Shown: piece after piece, positions 37,026 to 46,607 of the stretch
Layout of the letters: each line of letters begins with the position of its first letter
How positions within the stretch are numbered: the first letter of the stretch is position 1
Origin: Methanospirillum stamsii
GTDB lineage: Archaea > Halobacteriota > Methanomicrobia > Methanomicrobiales > Methanospirillaceae
Reading direction: 5' to 3'
NCBI RefSeq assembly: GCF_046244385.1
Contig: NZ_CP176366.1
Location: 2,170,001-2,234,000 of the forward strand
DNA: 64,000 nucleotides
The notes under the pieces: generated by a model
Seen by the model: only the letters and a program-made list of their open reading frames with translations
Told to the model about the DNA's origin: nothing
Databases searched by the model: none
Made by a program: the position numbers and the translations under genes

Positions 37026-37622
37026 TCAAAAGATTCGGCTGTTTTTCAGGTTTTCCAAAGATTGACGCATAATGGCAGGGATTTCATTATATATAACCTC
37101 TCCATGGCCCGGATATATGGCCTTGATTTTTTTCACGGCGATGTATTCAAACCCCTTGACAAATGATTTTTCATAGGTATTTTCGGTGCCCCAGATAATG
37201 ACCGGTGTATCGCCGGAAAAAAGAATCTCTTCTTCTGGACAATAAATGCAGACCGAATCTGATGTATGCCCGGGTATTGCGATTATCTCAAAGTGACAGT
37301 TCCCACACTCAATAACATCACCATCACCAAGGATATGATCTACTCCGGCAGTGTATTGGGATGATGCATGGATTACCGGTTCGTACTCCTCCTTTACCGG
37401 TCCGAGGAGTCGTGAATGATCATAATGATTATGAGTCAGGATGATGTGATCCACCGGCGTTCTTCCGCTTCTAATCTTAATTTCCCTGAGGATATCAAGA
37501 ATTGCTGGATCGCATCCGGTATCAATGAGGATTTTGCATCGTGTATCCGGTGAATTACACGAACACAGCCAGGCATTTGATGTATAGATGATACTCTCTT
37601 CTGTAAGGTTTTTGATATGCAT
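37026..37622 (-). CDS. Metallo-beta-lactamase-fold hydrolase
   Basis: A 198-residue MBL protein with metal motif THNHYDH at residues 63-69, further ligands in IPGHTSDS, LFSGDTP and AIYPGHGEVI. Only three bases after the paralogue at 37626; the pair share layout (for example xYTSNxW at the N-terminus), so they arose by tandem duplication. Substrate unknown; glyoxalase II-like and flavin-free. Confidence 0.88.
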   Translation of the reverse strand: MHIKNLTEESIIYTSNAWLCSCNSPDTRCKILIDTGCDPAILDILREIKIRSGRTPVDHIILTHNHYDHSRLLGPVKEEYEPVIHASSQYTAGVDHILGDGDVIECGNCHFEIIAIPGHTSDSVCIYCPEEEILFSGDTPVIIWGTENTYEKSFVKGFEYIAVKKIKAIYPGHGEVIYNEIPAIMRQSLENLKNSRIF

Positions 37623-37625
37623 GTC

Positions 37626-38225
37626 TTATACAATTTGACTGTGGTGGATATTCCGAAGTGATTCGTCGATGAGATGGGGAACATTATACGTGATTGGATC
37701 CCCGTGTCCCGGATACACTACCTTGAGTTCTGAAGCTGCAAAGAGTTCAAATGCATCAACAAAGAGCCGGGTAAAGGTGCTATCATCAGAATATACCCGG
37801 ATTGGAATATCACCGGAGAAAAGCAGGTGTTCTTCCTCACAAAGAACACAAATCGAATCCTCACTATGCCCCGGAGTGAATACAATGGTGCATTCCTGTT
37901 CACCCACCTGTATCTTCATCCGGTCAGAAAGGGGGATAATACCCTCAATTCTGCTTGCCGGATGGGCATAGACGTTGGGATGATAGGAATTGACAAGTGC
38001 AGATAACATACCTGCATGGTCAAAATGTGAATGAGTCAGGATTATCTGTTCAACGATATGTTTTCCAAGACCGCACCTTGCTGAAGTGAGCAAATTCAGG
38101 ATCTCCGGGTCCCTTCCGGTATCAATGAGAGTATTACAATCAGTCATTGTATTGTACTGCCCGCAGATGTGCCATACATTTGAGGTATAATACTCACTTT
38201 GTTCAGTAAGGTTATGAATGATCAT
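37626..38225 (-). CDS. Metallo-beta-lactamase-fold hydrolase (paralogue)
   Basis: A 199-residue paralogue of the next gene. Motif THSHFDH at residues 64-70, FTPGHSEDS, LFSGDIP and VVYPGHGDPI supply the metal ligands. It starts six bases after the CheR-like gene, so the three form an operon. A link of MBL hydrolases with a CheR-like methyltransferase has no explanation that I know. Confidence 0.88.
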   Translation of the reverse strand: MIIHNLTEQSEYYTSNVWHICGQYNTMTDCNTLIDTGRDPEILNLLTSARCGLGKHIVEQIILTHSHFDHAGMLSALVNSYHPNVYAHPASRIEGIIPLSDRMKIQVGEQECTIVFTPGHSEDSICVLCEEEHLLFSGDIPIRVYSDDSTFTRLFVDAFELFAASELKVVYPGHGDPITYNVPHLIDESLRNIHHSQIV

Positions 38226-38231
38226 GGATTT

Positions 38232-38837
38232 TTAAATTTTCCTGAATATCTGTGCATTCATCACTATCCGGGTAAAGCAATCATTCAGTTCTTCCGGAAG
38301 TTTTTGTGTGTGCTCATGAAGCATAAAACCGCCGGCCTCAAGTGAATCATAGAACATCTTCCAGACCTTCAGCCGCTCTTCTGCGGAAAAATGAAGGAGC
38401 ACATTTTTACAAATAATCATATGAACTCCGGTCCGGATTGGCTCAAACGTGAGTAGATCATGCTTTTTGAACACAACTGACGTTCTTATTTCATCGGAAA
38501 TATATACATATCCGGGATCGGCTGGATCTGTTCTGAAGTATTGGCTGAAGATCTCCGGGGGTATTCGCTGCAGATCTTTCTCCGGGTACCGTCCGGTTCC
38601 GATTACCTGGACGTACTGGTTGTAGGTATCAATATCGGTTGCATAAATCTTTACGTTCCGAAAGAGGTTTGGTCCCATACGTTCCCGGAGGAGAATTGCA
38701 AACGTGTATGGTTCCTGGCCCATGGCACAGCCTGCACTCCAGATGGTAATGGTCCGCCTGCTTTGGATAAAGGGAAGAAAGTGGTCGATGGCAAGATCCA
38801 ATGTCTGGGCATCCCGGAAAAAGAAGGTAAAAGCCAT
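38232..38837 (-). CDS. Short CheR-like methyltransferase
   Basis: A 201-residue protein equal to the SAM-binding domain of CheR: FFFRDAQTLDLAI, IWSAGCAMGQEPYTFAILL, YATDID and IICKNVLLHFS. The usual N-terminal helical CheR domain (about 70 residues) is missing, and CheR's NVLIYF is here NVLLHF. CheR methylates glutamates of chemoreceptors. Without the receptor-recognition domain the target may differ. First gene of the CheR-MBL-MBL operon. Confidence 0.85.
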   Translation of the reverse strand: MAFTFFFRDAQTLDLAIDHFLPFIQSRRTITIWSAGCAMGQEPYTFAILLRERMGPNLFRNVKIYATDIDTYNQYVQVIGTGRYPEKDLQRIPPEIFSQYFRTDPADPGYVYISDEIRTSVVFKKHDLLTFEPIRTGVHMIICKNVLLHFSAEERLKVWKMFYDSLEAGGFMLHEHTQKLPEELNDCFTRIVMNAQIFRKI

Positions 38838-38891
38838 GGTGTCTTCTCTTTGTAGAGATTTCTTTTCTTGCTTAAAGAGTATACCTGATAC

Positions 38892-39845
38892 TTATTGGAC
38901 GATCAGGACTCTTCTGGTCAGGCTTTTATGAACTCGTTGTTCATAAAATCCGGCAATGGAGAAAAATCGTTCAGCCAGGGGCCGGATGTCCTGGTGAGTC
39001 ACCAGAACTGACTTTTTACCTGGTTTTACTATTCTTTTAATCTCCCTCAGTGAGTCAAGATACAGGTCGGTGAGTCCGGACCCGATAATGACCACCGATT
39101 GCCCGTATGGAAGGTCGGATACCACGTGATCAATACTCCCATCAGGGAACGGGAGATGGCGTGCATCTGCCACTCCTGCCATTGCGGCCGGAAGGTTCAT
39201 TCTGCACCCGGTGATCATCTCATGATCTGCATCGGTTCCAATCCCATGGCACCCGATTATCGCGGCTTCGATGAGCGTTCCCCCGGTCCCGCAGAAGGGA
39301 TCCAGTATCCATTCCCCGGGCAGTGCTCCGGAGATATTGACAAGGGCCCGGATCATTCTCGGCATCATGACACCCGGATGAAAAAAGGGGCGGTTTCCGG
39401 GTTTTCTCATGTGGTACGGGTTCCGGTCTATCTCCCAGAGCACCTCTCCCAGATAACAGCGCCCTTCTGCTATGATTACTCTGAACACCCGTTCCGGCGA
39501 TGAGACAGAGACCTGCCCGGAGATGTGGTATCCGATAAGTCGTTCAAGATCAGCAGACGGGGTATTCATCCCATGATCTACCATCTTTTTTATCCTGCCG
39601 CAGAATGGTCTGTCACTGTGTAATGCAAGCCCTTCAAGCATCCGGACAAATGAGTCTTTGTCTGCATCACACTCCCCGATATACCGCATGGCAAGATGGG
39701 TGTATGAAAACCTGTCAATGATTGTAGTGTCCGGAGCTTCAGTAATCAAAACCTGGGTGCTGTGATGAGAAACCGGCAGAATTGCTGCTACTTCAGCATA
39801 GGGGATCTCCGGATGCTCACCTGACAATTCCAGAATGAGTTTCAA
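38892..39845 (-). CDS. tRNA (guanine-10-N2) methyltransferase, TrmG10 type
   Basis: A 317-residue two-domain enzyme. The N-terminal about 150 residues are a degenerate THUMP-like tRNA-binding region; the C-terminal Rossmann domain has SAM motif ILDPFCGTGGTLIEAAIIG and catalytic SDLPYGQS (the D/N-PPY equivalent). The archaeal Trm-G10 enzyme makes m2G/m22G at position 10 of tRNA. Stands alone. Confidence 0.85.
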   Translation of the reverse strand: MKLILELSGEHPEIPYAEVAAILPVSHHSTQVLITEAPDTTIIDRFSYTHLAMRYIGECDADKDSFVRMLEGLALHSDRPFCGRIKKMVDHGMNTPSADLERLIGYHISGQVSVSSPERVFRVIIAEGRCYLGEVLWEIDRNPYHMRKPGNRPFFHPGVMMPRMIRALVNISGALPGEWILDPFCGTGGTLIEAAIIGCHGIGTDADHEMITGCRMNLPAAMAGVADARHLPFPDGSIDHVVSDLPYGQSVVIIGSGLTDLYLDSLREIKRIVKPGKKSVLVTHQDIRPLAERFFSIAGFYEQRVHKSLTRRVLIVQ

Positions 39846-39876
39846 GCAGTCTCCTTAAAAAAATGAAATAAAAGAA

Positions 39877-40239
39877 TCAGTCAGTAAAAGCTTTCTCGAT
39901 TGTACTCAGGATTGCTTCTTTTGTGAAAGGTTTCACAATATACCCCTTTGCACCAAGAGAGAGTGCTTCCTGTACATGCGATGACTGTTCTGAAGCGGTG
40001 CACATGAGAACCCGTGCATCCGGGTCCATCTCTCTTATCTTTCTTAATGCTTCAAGCCCGTTCATATCAGGCATCAGGATATCAAGAATTACCAGATCGG
40101 GTTTGGTCGTCTTATAGAGATCTATTGCAATCTGACCGGTTTCGGCTTCTCCAACTATTTCGTGACCTCCTTTGGTGGCCATGATACCAACAAGCCGCCT
40201 CATGTAACCTGCATCATCAACAAGGAGGATCCGCGCCAT
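39877..40239 (-). CDS. cheY: CheY-like response regulator
   Basis: A single receiver domain of 120 residues: acidic pair LLVDDAGYMRR, phospho-acceptor Asp53 in LVILDILMPDMNG, Thr in MCTASEQ and Lys in YIVKPF. This is the pattern of CheY, which in archaea signals to the archaellum motor through adaptor proteins. It sits apart from any che operon in this window, so it may instead serve another kinase. Confidence 0.85.
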   Translation of the reverse strand: MARILLVDDAGYMRRLVGIMATKGGHEIVGEAETGQIAIDLYKTTKPDLVILDILMPDMNGLEALRKIREMDPDARVLMCTASEQSSHVQEALSLGAKGYIVKPFTKEAILSTIEKAFTD

Positions 40240-40305
40240 GTACTTTGTACATTTCCTGCAAAAACAATTAAGTGTTGTGTTACTGTACGGAGGGGGGTAA
40301 AAAAA

Positions 40306-41445
40306 TCACCCTCCCAGGATGGATTCAAAAAACCCTTTCTTTTCATTATTTCCCTGTCCTGATGCGGATTTTCCGCCTTCCAGTTCAAGGATTTTTTCAT
40401 AGAGTTCTTTTATCTCTCCGGATACATGCTTCGGGATGACGACTTCCACTTCAACGAGGAGATCTCCTGGTCGTCCCCGCTTTCTGACACCCTCACCGGC
40501 AACCCGCAGTTTCTTTCCTCCCTGTGTTCCGGCAGGGACTTTTATTTCAAGGTGTCTGGTGTCTATGGTGATGACTTCCACGGTTGTTCCAAGGATTGCC
40601 TGGGCTGGTGTCACATGTATCTTTGTCAGGAGGGTATCCCCGTCACGGCGGAACCTAGGTTCTGGTTTGACATGGATTTCGATGTAGAGGTCACCGTTCG
40701 GAGCACCATGATCTCCCGCTTCTCCATATCCCTCAAGACGAAGTCGCATTCCGGTGTCAACGCCGGGTGGAATGTGAACCGATACCTTTCGTTTTATCTT
40801 TTCATGGCCGGTTCCCTTACATTTTCCACAGGGCTTCTCGGCAACTTTTCCCTTGCCATGGCACATATCACAGGTGGACTGTCTGACAAAATTTCCAAAG
40901 GGGGTCTGTGTTGCCTGCCTTACCTGGCCGGACCCCCCGCATTTCGGGCAGTTTTTTGTCTTCTTCGTCTCTGATCCGGTGCCGTCACAGGTGGAACATG
41001 CTTCGGCATGCATCACTTCGATATCACGGTCTGCACCAAACACGGCATCTTTGAGAGTTATCTCAAACCGCATGAGAAGATCGTCGCCGCGTCTCGGGCC
41101 GCGTTGTCTCCCAAAACCCCCAAAGATATCTCCTGCGAAATCGAAAATGTCTCCGAATCCGGAGAAGTCAGCGTTGAACCCGCCGCCATACCCGCCTCCG
41201 CCGTAGGATCCTTTTGAAGCATTTGTGAAGGCATCATGTCCCATATGATCATACTGCTGCCTCTTCTGTGCATCAGAAAGGACACTATATGCCTCGTTTA
41301 TCTCTTTGAACTTGTCTTCTGCTCCCGGATCCTTATTGACGTCTGGGTGAAATTTTCTCGCAAGGCCCCGATATGCTTTCTTTATCTCGGTATCATCGGC
41401 ATTGCGGGACACGCCAAGGATATCGTAGTAATCTCCCGCAGCCAT
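40306..41445 (-). CDS. dnaJ: Chaperone DnaJ
   Basis: A full-length 379-residue type I DnaJ. J domain with HPD (residues 34-36), Gly/Phe-rich linker (GGGYGGGFNADFSGFGDIF), four CxxCxGxG zinc motifs (CSTCDGTG, CPKCGGSG, CDMCHGKG, CGKCKGTG), and the C-terminal substrate-binding domains. It delivers unfolded proteins to DnaK and stimulates its ATPase. Follows dnaK by ten bases. Confidence 0.97.
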   Translation of the reverse strand: MAAGDYYDILGVSRNADDTEIKKAYRGLARKFHPDVNKDPGAEDKFKEINEAYSVLSDAQKRQQYDHMGHDAFTNASKGSYGGGGYGGGFNADFSGFGDIFDFAGDIFGGFGRQRGPRRGDDLLMRFEITLKDAVFGADRDIEVMHAEACSTCDGTGSETKKTKNCPKCGGSGQVRQATQTPFGNFVRQSTCDMCHGKGKVAEKPCGKCKGTGHEKIKRKVSVHIPPGVDTGMRLRLEGYGEAGDHGAPNGDLYIEIHVKPEPRFRRDGDTLLTKIHVTPAQAILGTTVEVITIDTRHLEIKVPAGTQGGKKLRVAGEGVRKRGRPGDLLVEVEVVIPKHVSGEIKELYEKILELEGGKSASGQGNNEKKGFFESILGG

Positions 41446-41455
41446 TCGTTAAATC

Positions 41456-43291
41456 TCACTCCTTCTTCTCGGTAAAGTCAGCATCAACGACATTGTCATC
41501 CGGTGCAGAGGATGAATCTGCACCTTCAGTCTTCTGTGCTGCCTGTTCTGCCTGGACCTTCTGATAGATCTTGGTAGTTACTTTGAACACCGCTTCAGTG
41601 AGTTCTTCCATCTGCTTCTTGATTGCCTCTGAATCGGTTCCTTCAAGAGCAGTCTTCATCTTGGTAATCTGGTCCTGGATGTTGGTCTTGTCTTCTTCTT
41701 CTATCTTGTCTTCACTCTCTTTCAGAAGTTTTTCAGCGGAGAAGACTGCCATATCTGCGTTGTTTCTGATCTCAATCTCTTCTTTCTTCTTGTTGTCTTC
41801 TTCCTCAAACTTCTTGGCGTCGTCAACCATCCGGTTAATCTCATCATCGGAGAGTTTCTTGCTTCCCTTGATGGTGATGGTCTGTTCGTTTCCGGTTCCA
41901 AGGTCTTTTGCCGCCACATGGATGATACCGTTTGCATCGATATCAAAGGTAACCTCAATCTGCGGAATACCCCGGGGTGCCGGAGGAATACCAGTCAGCA
42001 TGAACTTTCCAAGGGTAAAGTTATCATTTGCGAGTTTTCTCTCACCCTGGACAACATGGATCTCAACAGAGGTCTGGTTGTCTGCGGCGGTAGAGAAGAT
42101 CTGGCTCTTCTTGGTTGGGATGGTTGTGTTCCGGTCGATGATGGGGGTTGCAATGCCTCCGAGCGTCTCAATTGAGAGGGTCAGCGGGGCTACATCAAGG
42201 AGCACAATATCGCTTGTGTCACCGGCAAGCACTCCTCCCTGGATAGCTGCACCGACTGCGACGCATTCGTCAGGGTTAATTCCCTTATCCGGTTCCTTTC
42301 CAAGCAAATCTTTTACTTTCTGCTGGACGAGGGGGACTCTTGTCGATCCACCGACGAGAAGAACCCGGTCAATCTCGGATGCTTTCATTCCGGAATCGGA
42401 GAGTGCCTGCTTTACCGGCCCGATGGTGTTCTCAACAAGGTCAGATACCAGTTGTTCGAACTGTGACCTGGTAAGGTCAATGTCCAGGAACTTCGGACCT
42501 GACTGGTCGGTGGTGATGTATGGCAGGTTGACATTTGTCTTCTGCTTTTGTGAAAGTTCGATTTTTGCGTTTTCCGCTGCATCACGAAGACGCTGCATTG
42601 CCATCGGATCTTTTGTGAGATCTATGCCCTCTTTCTTCTTGAACTCGGTGACCAGGAAATCGATGATACGCTTGTCAAAGTCATCTCCACCAAGATGGTT
42701 GTTACCGGAGGTTGCTTTTACTTCAAAGACTCCGTCTCCAAGAGTCAGGATGGAAACATCAAAGGTTCCGCCACCAAGGTCATAGACCAGAACGGTGTGA
42801 TCCTCTTCTTTGTCAATACCATATGCAAGGGCGGATGCGGTTGGTTCATTGATGATACGAAGAACTTCAAGTCCCGCGATGGTTCCTGCATCCTTGGTTG
42901 CCTGACGCTGTGCATCGTTAAAGTATGCCGGAACGGTGATGACTGCTTTTTTTATCTCCTCTCCAAGGTATGCTTCGGCATCCGTCTTCATCTTCTGCAG
43001 GATCATTGCAGAGATTTCCTGGGGAGTAAAGTTCTTTCCTGAGATCTCAATCTTTTTTGCAGTTCCCATATCACGTTTTACTGATATGACGGTATTCTGA
43101 TGATTGGTAATTGCCTGACGTTTTGCAAGGCTTCCGACAAGCCGCTCTCCTTCTTTAGTAAACGCAACTACTGAAGGGGTTGTCCGGCCACCCTCAGCAT
43201 TCGGGATGACGACTGCCTTTCCTCCTTCCATAATTGCCATACAGGAGTTCGTTGTTCCAAGATCGATACCAAGAATTTTTTCGCTAGCCAT
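41456..43291 (-). CDS. dnaK: Chaperone DnaK (Hsp70)
   Basis: A 611-residue Hsp70: GIDLGTTNSCMAIMEGGKAV, VYDLGGGTFDVSIL and LLVGGSTRVPLVQ of the ATPase domain, then the linker DVAPLTLSIETLGG and the lid ending in acidic residues. Archaeal DnaK genes were acquired from bacteria, which fits the bacterial gene order grpE-dnaK-dnaJ. A 404-codon frame on the opposite strand (41571-42785) is only its shadow. Confidence 0.98.
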   Translation of the reverse strand: MASEKILGIDLGTTNSCMAIMEGGKAVVIPNAEGGRTTPSVVAFTKEGERLVGSLAKRQAITNHQNTVISVKRDMGTAKKIEISGKNFTPQEISAMILQKMKTDAEAYLGEEIKKAVITVPAYFNDAQRQATKDAGTIAGLEVLRIINEPTASALAYGIDKEEDHTVLVYDLGGGTFDVSILTLGDGVFEVKATSGNNHLGGDDFDKRIIDFLVTEFKKKEGIDLTKDPMAMQRLRDAAENAKIELSQKQKTNVNLPYITTDQSGPKFLDIDLTRSQFEQLVSDLVENTIGPVKQALSDSGMKASEIDRVLLVGGSTRVPLVQQKVKDLLGKEPDKGINPDECVAVGAAIQGGVLAGDTSDIVLLDVAPLTLSIETLGGIATPIIDRNTTIPTKKSQIFSTAADNQTSVEIHVVQGERKLANDNFTLGKFMLTGIPPAPRGIPQIEVTFDIDANGIIHVAAKDLGTGNEQTITIKGSKKLSDDEINRMVDDAKKFEEEDNKKKEEIEIRNNADMAVFSAEKLLKESEDKIEEEDKTNIQDQITKMKTALEGTDSEAIKKQMEELTEAVFKVTTKIYQKVQAEQAAQKTEGADSSSAPDDNVVDADFTEKKE

Positions 43292-43315
43292 GATTTTAGT
43301 TCCTTAATATGAATG

Positions 43316-43867
43316 TTAATGTCGTTCTTCTGAAACGCTACCCTGGGAGACTACTACCTGGGCCGGACGGATTATCTTGTCCTTCAGGCAGTATCCTCTG
43401 CAGACCTGATCGCAGATGATGCCCTCTTCTTTAGGAGACGGAATCATTGCAATCGCTTCGTGACGGGTCGGGTCAAATTTTTCCCCTACTGATTCGTAAG
43501 ATTCAATTCCCTGTCTTTTCATCACCTGGACCAGTAGTTTCTGAATCTGGGTCAGCCCCTCATGAGATCCGCCCTCGGCCTGGATGGCACGGTCAAGGCT
43601 GTCAGCAACTTCCAGCATGTCTTTGGCAAACTGGCCAAGGGACTGTGTGATTCGTTGCTCAACATCCCGGACAGATCGTTTTCGAAAGTTTTCAAAGTCA
43701 GCTGCAAGCCGCAGATATTTTTCATTGAGTTCATCATATTCTGCTTTTAACAGTTCTAATGGGGATTTTTCTTCTTCCGGAGGTGATCCTTCCGGAATCA
43801 GGTTTCCTCCATCTTCCTGATTCATTTCTGATTTCTGCTCATTCGGAGTATCTGCGGAGTCGTTCAT
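43316..43867 (-). CDS. grpE: Nucleotide exchange factor GrpE
   Basis: A 183-residue GrpE: acidic N-terminus, long coiled coil (LLKAEYDELNEKYLRLAADF ENFRKR), then MLEVADSLDRAIQAEGG and beta domain ending VCRGYCLKDKIIRPAQVVVS. It releases ADP from DnaK. First gene of the chaperone operon; 24 bases before dnaK. Confidence 0.96.
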   Translation of the reverse strand: MNDSADTPNEQKSEMNQEDGGNLIPEGSPPEEEKSPLELLKAEYDELNEKYLRLAADFENFRKRSVRDVEQRITQSLGQFAKDMLEVADSLDRAIQAEGGSHEGLTQIQKLLVQVMKRQGIESYESVGEKFDPTRHEAIAMIPSPKEEGIICDQVCRGYCLKDKIIRPAQVVVSQGSVSEERH

Positions 43868-43898
43868 AGAGGTTCACCATTATTGTTGTAATGTGGTT

Positions 43899-43913
43899 CT
43901 ATATATATTTTAT
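43899..43913 (-). promoter_or_regulatory. TATA box of the grpE-dnaK-dnaJ operon
   Basis: Read on the minus strand: AAAATATATATAGAACC, about 35-45 bases before the grpE ATG, which suits an archaeal TATA element with a short leader. No known heat-shock operator was recognised next to it. Confidence 0.6.
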
Positions 43914-44380
43914 CCAAATGCAACATCCGCCTCTAATTAAACTATCACCTTATCCGTTAAAATAATTCTCTATTCGGCGTTAAAAATAAATTTTATGCCG
44001 AATAATTTGGTTTACCGTTCTGCTCCTTTTAGTAACTTCAGGTTAGTGTTGTGTCAGGGATCGGATCAAAACGGGTACCGCTTAACGCGCAGGATTGAAC
44101 CCAAAAAACCGGTTATCTTTTTTCCAAAGGAATTTTATTCTGAAAATCAGCCATAATAGTTTTAATCTGCGGTGAGAGTGAGCAGATATGTGGCACCCGT
44201 ATACTCCGGATTTTCTATAGATAAATGATTCGATTTGATTTTTGTAAATCCCGAAATTAGTTGTTTAAATTTGAATTATCCTCTGAAATTATTCGCGCTC
44301 CAGTGGAAATAAAGGGGTTCAGAACAATATCGGAACACTCAAAAAGGTACGTGCAGGTAAACTGATACCGATGTTATGGG
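43914..44380. other. Gene-free stretch
   Basis: Lies between the chaperone operon promoter and the end of the M3 peptidase gene. AT-rich in its left part. Short frames on both strands are unconvincing, and a GGTTCAATCC sequence near 44090 (minus strand) is not part of a foldable tRNA. Confidence 0.4.
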
Positions 44381-46294
44381 TTATAAGATACACCGGGGAA
44401 CGTAACGCCATTTATAAACTGGTGAATTCTCAATCTGCGAGTCTCGAATATTCTCTATTTCTCCTCTCTCTTTAGAAAAATTCCTGATTCTTTCTTCCGC
44501 TGTCATGTCCTGGTTTTCCGGCCGGATAACCTTTGATATGAAATCATTCCATGTGGTTTTGTTCAGAAAACCCTCCTCCTGAAACCTCTGATATATATCT
44601 CTGGCAAACATATCACCCGCCGGATAGATCCAGTACGTGCCTGCTGTACTACCGGAGAAATGTGGGTGCGTGAGCAGGTATCCTCCCTGGTCACTGGGGG
44701 GTATTCCGGTAGTATTGGTATAGATATCAGTATACCATTCCCCGAATCGCACGTTATCTGATGCTCCGGCTATTTTAAAGTCGAGTGCTGCTATGATGGT
44801 ATCCCTGGCAAGAAACCATTGATACTCATAAGACTTGGGATCATGTGCTGAAGGGGGCGAATAGCCATTCCTGGAGATTTTTCTTACCGAAGTACCCCCT
44901 TCCGGATTGAACAGAAGTGAGTGGAACTCCGGAGTCCATGGAAGGAGTTCAAAGAACCGTGACTGGGTCTCGGTGAGTTCAACCGGAAGTACTGCCGGTA
45001 TATCTGATGTACTGGTCCCGGCCAGCATACGGGTATAGAGGTGACCTAACTCGTGGAAGAAGAGGGTCAGTTCTTCATCGCCGAATTCGGGTCCGGCAGA
45101 GGTATTTCTGAGTGTCCCGCTCAGAATGAAGACCGGATCCGCTGCTGCCTCACTCTTCCATCCGGTGTGAATAAGAACAGTAAGCCATTGGCTGCTTTTT
45201 CCCGGACGGTCTGAAAGATCCAGGTAAAACCATCCGATGGTCTGGTCTGTTCCGGGCAAAAAGACCTGGTATAATGTGACATCCGGTGCATAGGTAACGG
45301 CTTCTTGTATCTTTTCTGTTTTTACTCCAAGCAGACAGGATATTGTGGCAAGTGTCCGGGTGAAGAGTAATTCTGCAGGTATGGAATGAGTCCGGTCCTC
45401 CCCGGACAGAGCAGGTTCTCCGTGTTTTTTGATCAACTGCCCGATTTCAAAATCATAGACTCTGCTGGCATCCGGGTATGTCTCCTGTTTCAGGGTCAGG
45501 AGTTCAGCCATCATGGGTTTTACCACCTCCTGAACCTGGGGGGTGGTGGTGTTCAGGAAATTATTAATTTCAAAATTCATCATGCCTGATCCCTGGCTTT
45601 CGGTGACCAGGTTTGTCCAGGTATCATAGCCTGAACGGTTCGCAATAGTACTGCGGATTACTGCAGATTTTGTTAGTATCTGCAGGTTTTCACTGACCGG
45701 CCTATTATCCCTGATATTTTCCAGGTACTGTCCGTCCAGTAATTCAAGCTCCTGATGCAGATGTTTCAGTTCTTCTTTTTCTTCCGGAGTTTTTCCGACG
45801 CCGCCCAGTCTGAAGAAGGTTAATTCCTGTTCATACAGCCATCTGCCATATGTGGTCGCCGGCTTTGTCTTTTTGATACACTGATACAGGTATTCATCCT
45901 CTGCAATGGTTCTGATAAGGTCATTTCGTTTTTGTGCTGCAGTTTCAGCAGCCGTCCGGAGGTCATCATCCGGGTACAGCCCCAAAAGAGCCTGGTATTT
46001 AAGCAAATGTGTGTCCATCTCTGAAAGGGCAGAATCAAATGCGATGATGGTGTTTGTTTCATTCCGGTCATCTTCTGGAACATCGCATATCTCCTGGATC
46101 AATCCATTTGTCCGGTCTATGGTGTCATTTACATCATCTTCGATTGATTCCCTGGTGAAGGGGATGAAATATGAAGGTAGAGAGTTGCTTTTATTCTCTG
46201 TTTCATCGACGTCATCCCCATAACATGCAATGCACAAGGGAATCATCAGCACAAAAAGAAGTACTATGGAGGTCGTCTGCTTGAAAGAAATCAT
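44381..46294 (-). CDS. Secreted M3-family (oligopeptidase-like) metallopeptidase
   Basis: Start chosen at 46294 because the signal peptide follows directly (MISFKQTTSIVLLFVLMIPL, then a Cys in CIACYG that may be a lipidation site); an ATG at 46333 adds 13 residues. The zinc site FFHELGHLYTRM is near residue 415 and matches the M3/M32-like HExxH helix. The large helical N-terminal region is typical of thimet-oligopeptidase relatives. It probably digests peptides outside the cell. Monocistronic. Confidence 0.78.
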   Translation of the reverse strand: MISFKQTTSIVLLFVLMIPLCIACYGDDVDETENKSNSLPSYFIPFTRESIEDDVNDTIDRTNGLIQEICDVPEDDRNETNTIIAFDSALSEMDTHLLKYQALLGLYPDDDLRTAAETAAQKRNDLIRTIAEDEYLYQCIKKTKPATTYGRWLYEQELTFFRLGGVGKTPEEKEELKHLHQELELLDGQYLENIRDNRPVSENLQILTKSAVIRSTIANRSGYDTWTNLVTESQGSGMMNFEINNFLNTTTPQVQEVVKPMMAELLTLKQETYPDASRVYDFEIGQLIKKHGEPALSGEDRTHSIPAELLFTRTLATISCLLGVKTEKIQEAVTYAPDVTLYQVFLPGTDQTIGWFYLDLSDRPGKSSQWLTVLIHTGWKSEAAADPVFILSGTLRNTSAGPEFGDEELTLFFHELGHLYTRMLAGTSTSDIPAVLPVELTETQSRFFELLPWTPEFHSLLFNPEGGTSVRKISRNGYSPPSAHDPKSYEYQWFLARDTIIAALDFKIAGASDNVRFGEWYTDIYTNTTGIPPSDQGGYLLTHPHFSGSTAGTYWIYPAGDMFARDIYQRFQEEGFLNKTTWNDFISKVIRPENQDMTAEERIRNFSKERGEIENIRDSQIENSPVYKWRYVPRCIL

Positions 46295-46607
46295 GTGCCA
46301 GGATTTTTGATGACTTTCGCGGTATCTGATCATTCCTTTGGTCCGGTGAGAATTACCCGCCAGATTTTACTATGAGATAGGATGGACGAAAATCTTGTCG
46401 ACATAGACATAACCTCGGTTTTACCCCTCAATCTGTGACATTGCTGATATGGTGTCTCTTTCGTATTTCACTGATTATGAACTGTACCTTTTTTCTCTTT
46501 TTCCCTGAGATCAAGACCATTATAGTGATTGAAGTCTATCATATTGTTATTTCATTCTTCGGGTCATGGAGGCATGGCCTGACTAATTAAGGGGAGGTCT
46601 GGTGACC

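Noticed and set aside
41571..42785. A 404-codon plus-strand frame
   Set aside because: It lies wholly antisense to dnaK and has a Ser/Val/Phe-rich composition typical of shadow frames.
44075..44110. GGTTCAATCC (minus strand) resembling a tRNA T-loop
   Set aside because: No five-base T-stem and no cloverleaf around it.
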